Source: Streptomyces qinzhouensis
GTDB lineage: Bacteria > Actinomycetota > Actinomycetes > Streptomycetales > Streptomycetaceae
Length of the DNA stretch: 64,000 nucleotides
Reading direction: 5' to 3'
Assembly (NCBI RefSeq): GCF_007856155.1
Contig: NZ_CP042266.1
Span: forward strand, 620,001 to 684,000
Shown: positions 61,698-64,000 of the stretch, piece by piece
Layout: the number at the start of each line of letters is the position of its first letter
How positions within the stretch are numbered: position 1 is the stretch's first letter
Program-made: the position numbers and the translations under genes
Notes under the pieces: generated by a model
Seen by the model: only the letters and a program-made list of their open reading frames with translations
What the model was told of the DNA's origin: nothing
Database searches by the model: none

Positions 61698-62944
61698 GGG
61701 CGGTGGACGCGGGACCGGACGCCCCTGCGGTCCTCGACCGGCAGAAGCTGTACGCCGCCCGGCTGTACGCGGCCCGGGTACGGCCCTATCTGGCGACCGC
61801 CCTGTTCGCGCTGCATGTGGTGGAGGAGCGGCGGGTGTCGACGATGGCCGTCGACCGCTATTGGCGGTGCTATGTCTCCCCGGCGTACGTGGCCCGCAGT
61901 TCGCCGCTGGAACTGGCGGCGGTCTGGGTCCACGAGGTCTCCCACCTGCTCCGGGACCACCACGGCCGCGGCGAACGGCTCGCCCGGCAGAAGGGGCTGA
62001 CCGGCCGGGGCGACCGGCTGCGGATGAACATCGCCGCGGACTTCGAGATCAACGACGACACCTTCGACGACGAACTCCCTTGCCCCGAGGACGCCGTGCG
62101 GCCCCGGATGCTGCGACTGCCGGAAGGGCAGCTGATGGAGGAGTACGTACGGCAGTTCGGGCTCGGGGCGGTGGACGAACGGCTCGTCTGGCTGGACTGC
62201 GGCAGCGGTTCCGACGGCCTCGACCGTGAATGGCAACTGGGGCCCGACGGCGCGGACGGCCTCGCCCCGCACGAGCGGGACGCGGTCCGGTTCCGGGTGG
62301 CGGAGGGCATCACCGGCCGGCCCGGCCCGGCCCCGCGCTCTTGGCGGCGCTGGGCCGAGGAGGCGTTCCATCCGCCGCAGCCGTGGCGGGAGCTGCTGGG
62401 CTCGGCCGTCCGCTCGGCGGCATCCGGCCCCGGGGTCGGCGAGGACTACACCTACGGCCGGCCCGCGCGCCGCTCGGCGGGTCTCCCCGGAGTGGTGCTG
62501 CCGAGCCTCCGGCACCGGCCGCCCCGGGTCTCGGTGATCGTCGACACCTCGGGTTCGGTCAGCGACGCCGAACTGGGCAGCGCCCTGCTCGAAGTCTCGG
62601 CGATCGTCCGGACCCTGGGCGGCCGCCGCGACCTGGTGACGGTGGTGTCCTGCGACGCGGCGGCCCGGATCGCCCACCCCCTGTGCGAGGCGGAGGGCAT
62701 CCCGCTGGTCGGCGGCGGGGGCACGGACCTCCGGACGGGCTTCACCACGGCACTGTCCGCGCATCCGCGCCCGGACGTCGTCGTCGCCCTCACGGACGGG
62801 CAGACCCCGTGGCCCTCGGCACCCCCCGGGTGCCGGACGGTGGTGGGTCTGTTCGCCCGCAGCGGCGGCGCCGAGGACGATCCGTACTACACGCCGGTCC
62901 ACCCGCCGGACTGGGCGCGGGTGGTGCGGATCGGCCCGGTATGA
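61694..62944 (+). CDS. VWA-like protein with N-terminal metallopeptidase-like domain (DUF2201 type)
   Basis: 416 residues from GTG 61694. N-terminal domain has WVHEVSHLLRDHH (about residue 79-91), an HExxH zinc site. The C-terminal VWA-like domain has the MIDAS motif DTSGSVS (about 285) and GGGTDLRTGF (about 345). It is the natural partner of the MoxR ATPase encoded with it. Cellular target unknown. Confidence 0.88.
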   Translation: MRAVDAGPDAPAVLDRQKLYAARLYAARVRPYLATALFALHVVEERRVSTMAVDRYWRCYVSPAYVARSSPLELAAVWVHEVSHLLRDHHGRGERLARQKGLTGRGDRLRMNIAADFEINDDTFDDELPCPEDAVRPRMLRLPEGQLMEEYVRQFGLGAVDERLVWLDCGSGSDGLDREWQLGPDGADGLAPHERDAVRFRVAEGITGRPGPAPRSWRRWAEEAFHPPQPWRELLGSAVRSAASGPGVGEDYTYGRPARRSAGLPGVVLPSLRHRPPRVSVIVDTSGSVSDAELGSALLEVSAIVRTLGGRRDLVTVVSCDAAARIAHPLCEAEGIPLVGGGGTDLRTGFTTALSAHPRPDVVVALTDGQTPWPSAPPGCRTVVGLFARSGGAEDDPYYTPVHPPDWARVVRIGPV

Positions 62945-63035
62945 GCCCGACGCGACACCGTCGGCGCGGCGGGCCCGGCCCGGCCGTGCCGGTGCGCGAC
63001 GCCGGCCAGGCCTGCCACCAGCATGTTTACCTGGG

Positions 63036-63773
63036 TCATGCCCCCGGGTCCGCCGTCACAGGCAGGCACTCGGCGAGCAGGTCGACGACGTCGCGCCAGG
63101 CTCGCCGCGCGTGCTGTGGGTGGTAGCCGACGCCGGGGACCACGGGGTGGTCGACCGGCGGGTGATGGAAGGCGTGCAAGGCTCCGCCATAGACCGTGAG
63201 GCGCCAGTCGACGCCCGCGGCCTGCATCTCAGCGGTAAACGCGTTTCGTTGCGCGGGCGGCATGATCGGGTCTTCCGACCCGACCCCGGCCCACACGGGG
63301 CAGCGTATGCGCGCCGCCTCGCCCGGTCGCCCCGTGGTCAGTGCGTTGACTGTCCCGATCGCGCGCAGGTCGACGCCGCCGCGCCCGAGCTCCAGCCCGA
63401 CGGCGCCCCCGGTGCCGTAGCCGACGGCGGCGATGCGGTCCGGGTCGGTCCGGGGCTCGGTGCGCAACACGTCGAGCGCCGCATGGCCGATCCCCCGCAT
63501 CCGGTCGGGATCAGCGAGCAGTGGCATGCAACGGGCCAGCATCTCCTCGGGATCACCCAAGTAGCGCCCGCCGTGAAGGTCGAAGGCCAGCGCTACATAT
63601 CCCAGCTCGGCGAGAGCATCGGCCCGGCGGCGCTCGACGTCGCTGAGCCCCATGCCCTCCGGCCCGAGCAGCACCGCGGGCCGACGGCCGAAACCGGCCG
63701 GGAGGGCGAGGTGCCCGATCATCGTCAAACCGTCGGCCGGGTACTCGACCGCACGCGTCGTCATCTTCGTCAT
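63036..63773 (-). CDS. Dienelactone-hydrolase-family protein lacking the nucleophile Cys
   Basis: 245 residues from ATG 63773 (a second ATG three codons later is possible). Alpha/beta fold: VLLGPEGMGLSDVERRRADALAELGYVALAFDLHG, acid residue in GSEDPIMP and His in GALHAFHH are in place. The nucleophile elbow reads AVGYGTGGAVG: position 120 is Gly (GGC, 63414-63416), where the family has Cys or Ser (GYCxGG). As it stands it should be inactive as a classical hydrolase, or the base is an error. Convergent with the VWA gene. Confidence 0.82.
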   Translation of the reverse strand: MTKMTTRAVEYPADGLTMIGHLALPAGFGRRPAVLLGPEGMGLSDVERRRADALAELGYVALAFDLHGGRYLGDPEEMLARCMPLLADPDRMRGIGHAALDVLRTEPRTDPDRIAAVGYGTGGAVGLELGRGGVDLRAIGTVNALTTGRPGEAARIRCPVWAGVGSEDPIMPPAQRNAFTAEMQAAGVDWRLTVYGGALHAFHHPPVDHPVVPGVGYHPQHARRAWRDVVDLLAECLPVTADPGA

Positions 63774-63813
63774 AAGACCGGACGGTAATGATCGTCGAGC
63801 CCGGTCCGGCCGG

Positions 63814-63834
63814 TGTTCTGCCACTGGCAGAACA
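63814..63834. promoter_or_regulatory. Perfect 21-bp palindrome upstream of the hydrolase
   Basis: TGTTCTGCCA-C-TGGCAGAACA, 10-bp arms around one base, 41 bases before the hydrolase start. Typical of an IclR- or TetR-like operator. The regulator is not in this window. Confidence 0.6.
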
Positions 63835-64000
63835 GCGCGGGTGCGCCTCTGAGATAGGGGACGGGCCCGGCACCCAGAGCCTCAAGATCATCCCGTTGCT
63901 CACCCGTCCGCTCACGCGGACGGGCCCGGCTCGCGGTGGCCCGGCCGGGGCGGGGAAACGCGGTCGGGCCAGGGGGTACGTATTGGATAGGATGCAATCG
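63835..64000. other. Right-edge region, no gene identified
   Basis: No convincing coding frame. The end contains GTATTGGATAGGATGCAAT, which resembles half-sites of GntR-type operators, so a regulator or its target probably lies to the right. Confidence 0.25.

Noticed and set aside
63770..63997. 75-codon minus-strand frame at the right edge
   Set aside because: TTG start without ribosome site, no family, and it covers the palindromic operator.

Overview
The window is high-GC actinobacterial DNA, almost certainly from a Streptomyces: G/C-ending codons, many GTG starts, long chains of genes joined by 4-base start/stop overlaps (ATGA or GTGA), and families typical of that genus (group 1h hydrogenase, ECF42/DGPF pair, MerR-TipAS, P450/ferredoxin cassettes, RiPP clusters). 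No rRNA, tRNA, CRISPR array or insertion sequence was recognised.

Left part (1-20.7 kb). A truncated cytochrome P450 is followed by a PPK2 polyphosphate kinase and a P-type cation ATPase. Next comes a large plus-strand locus for a high-affinity, atmospheric-H2-type [NiFe] hydrogenase (group 1h, Hhy): small and large subunits, a NifU-like protein, three proteins of unknown role, a maturation endopeptidase, a 34-residue membrane peptide, and a complete hypA-B-F-C-D-E set ending at a strong hairpin. A two-gene drug-type ABC exporter with a small upstream partner follows.

Middle (20.7-31.3 kb). This holds a large secreted subtilisin-like protease and a minus-strand group (DUF4291 protein, channel-like membrane protein, FMN reductase plus luciferase-like monooxygenase, isochorismatase-type hydrolase, MarR regulator). 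A VOC protein and MerR-TipAS regulator follow, probably read from a MerR-type promoter with a 19-bp spacer.

RiPP region (31.4-50.9 kb), the most interesting part. One minus-strand operon encodes a candidate short precursor peptide, a TOMM leader-binding E1-like protein, a CocE/S15-type peptidase, a YcaO cyclodehydratase, a SagB-like azoline dehydrogenase and two ABC exporter half-transporters. Directly upstream on the same strand is a complete FecBCD-type metallophore importer, with a cytosolic beta-propeller protein divergent from it. Both transcription starts carry a Zur-like 15-bp palindrome; one sits in the spacer of a plausible promoter just ahead of the precursor. I read this as a zinc-responsive, ribosomally made metallophore (zincophore) system. 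That is inference: I know of no described example. Next to it is a compact class I lanthipeptide cluster (SpaB_C protein, LanB, a 52-residue precursor with three Thr/Cys pairs, LanC).

Right part (51.4-64 kb). A 3Fe-4S ferredoxin/reductase/P450 cassette, an L,D-transpeptidase lipoprotein, a secreted alpha/beta hydrolase, a DGPF-protein/ECF42 sigma pair, a three-gene MoxR ATPase/VWA-metallopeptidase-like unit, and a dienelactone-hydrolase-family protein whose nucleophile Cys is replaced by Gly.
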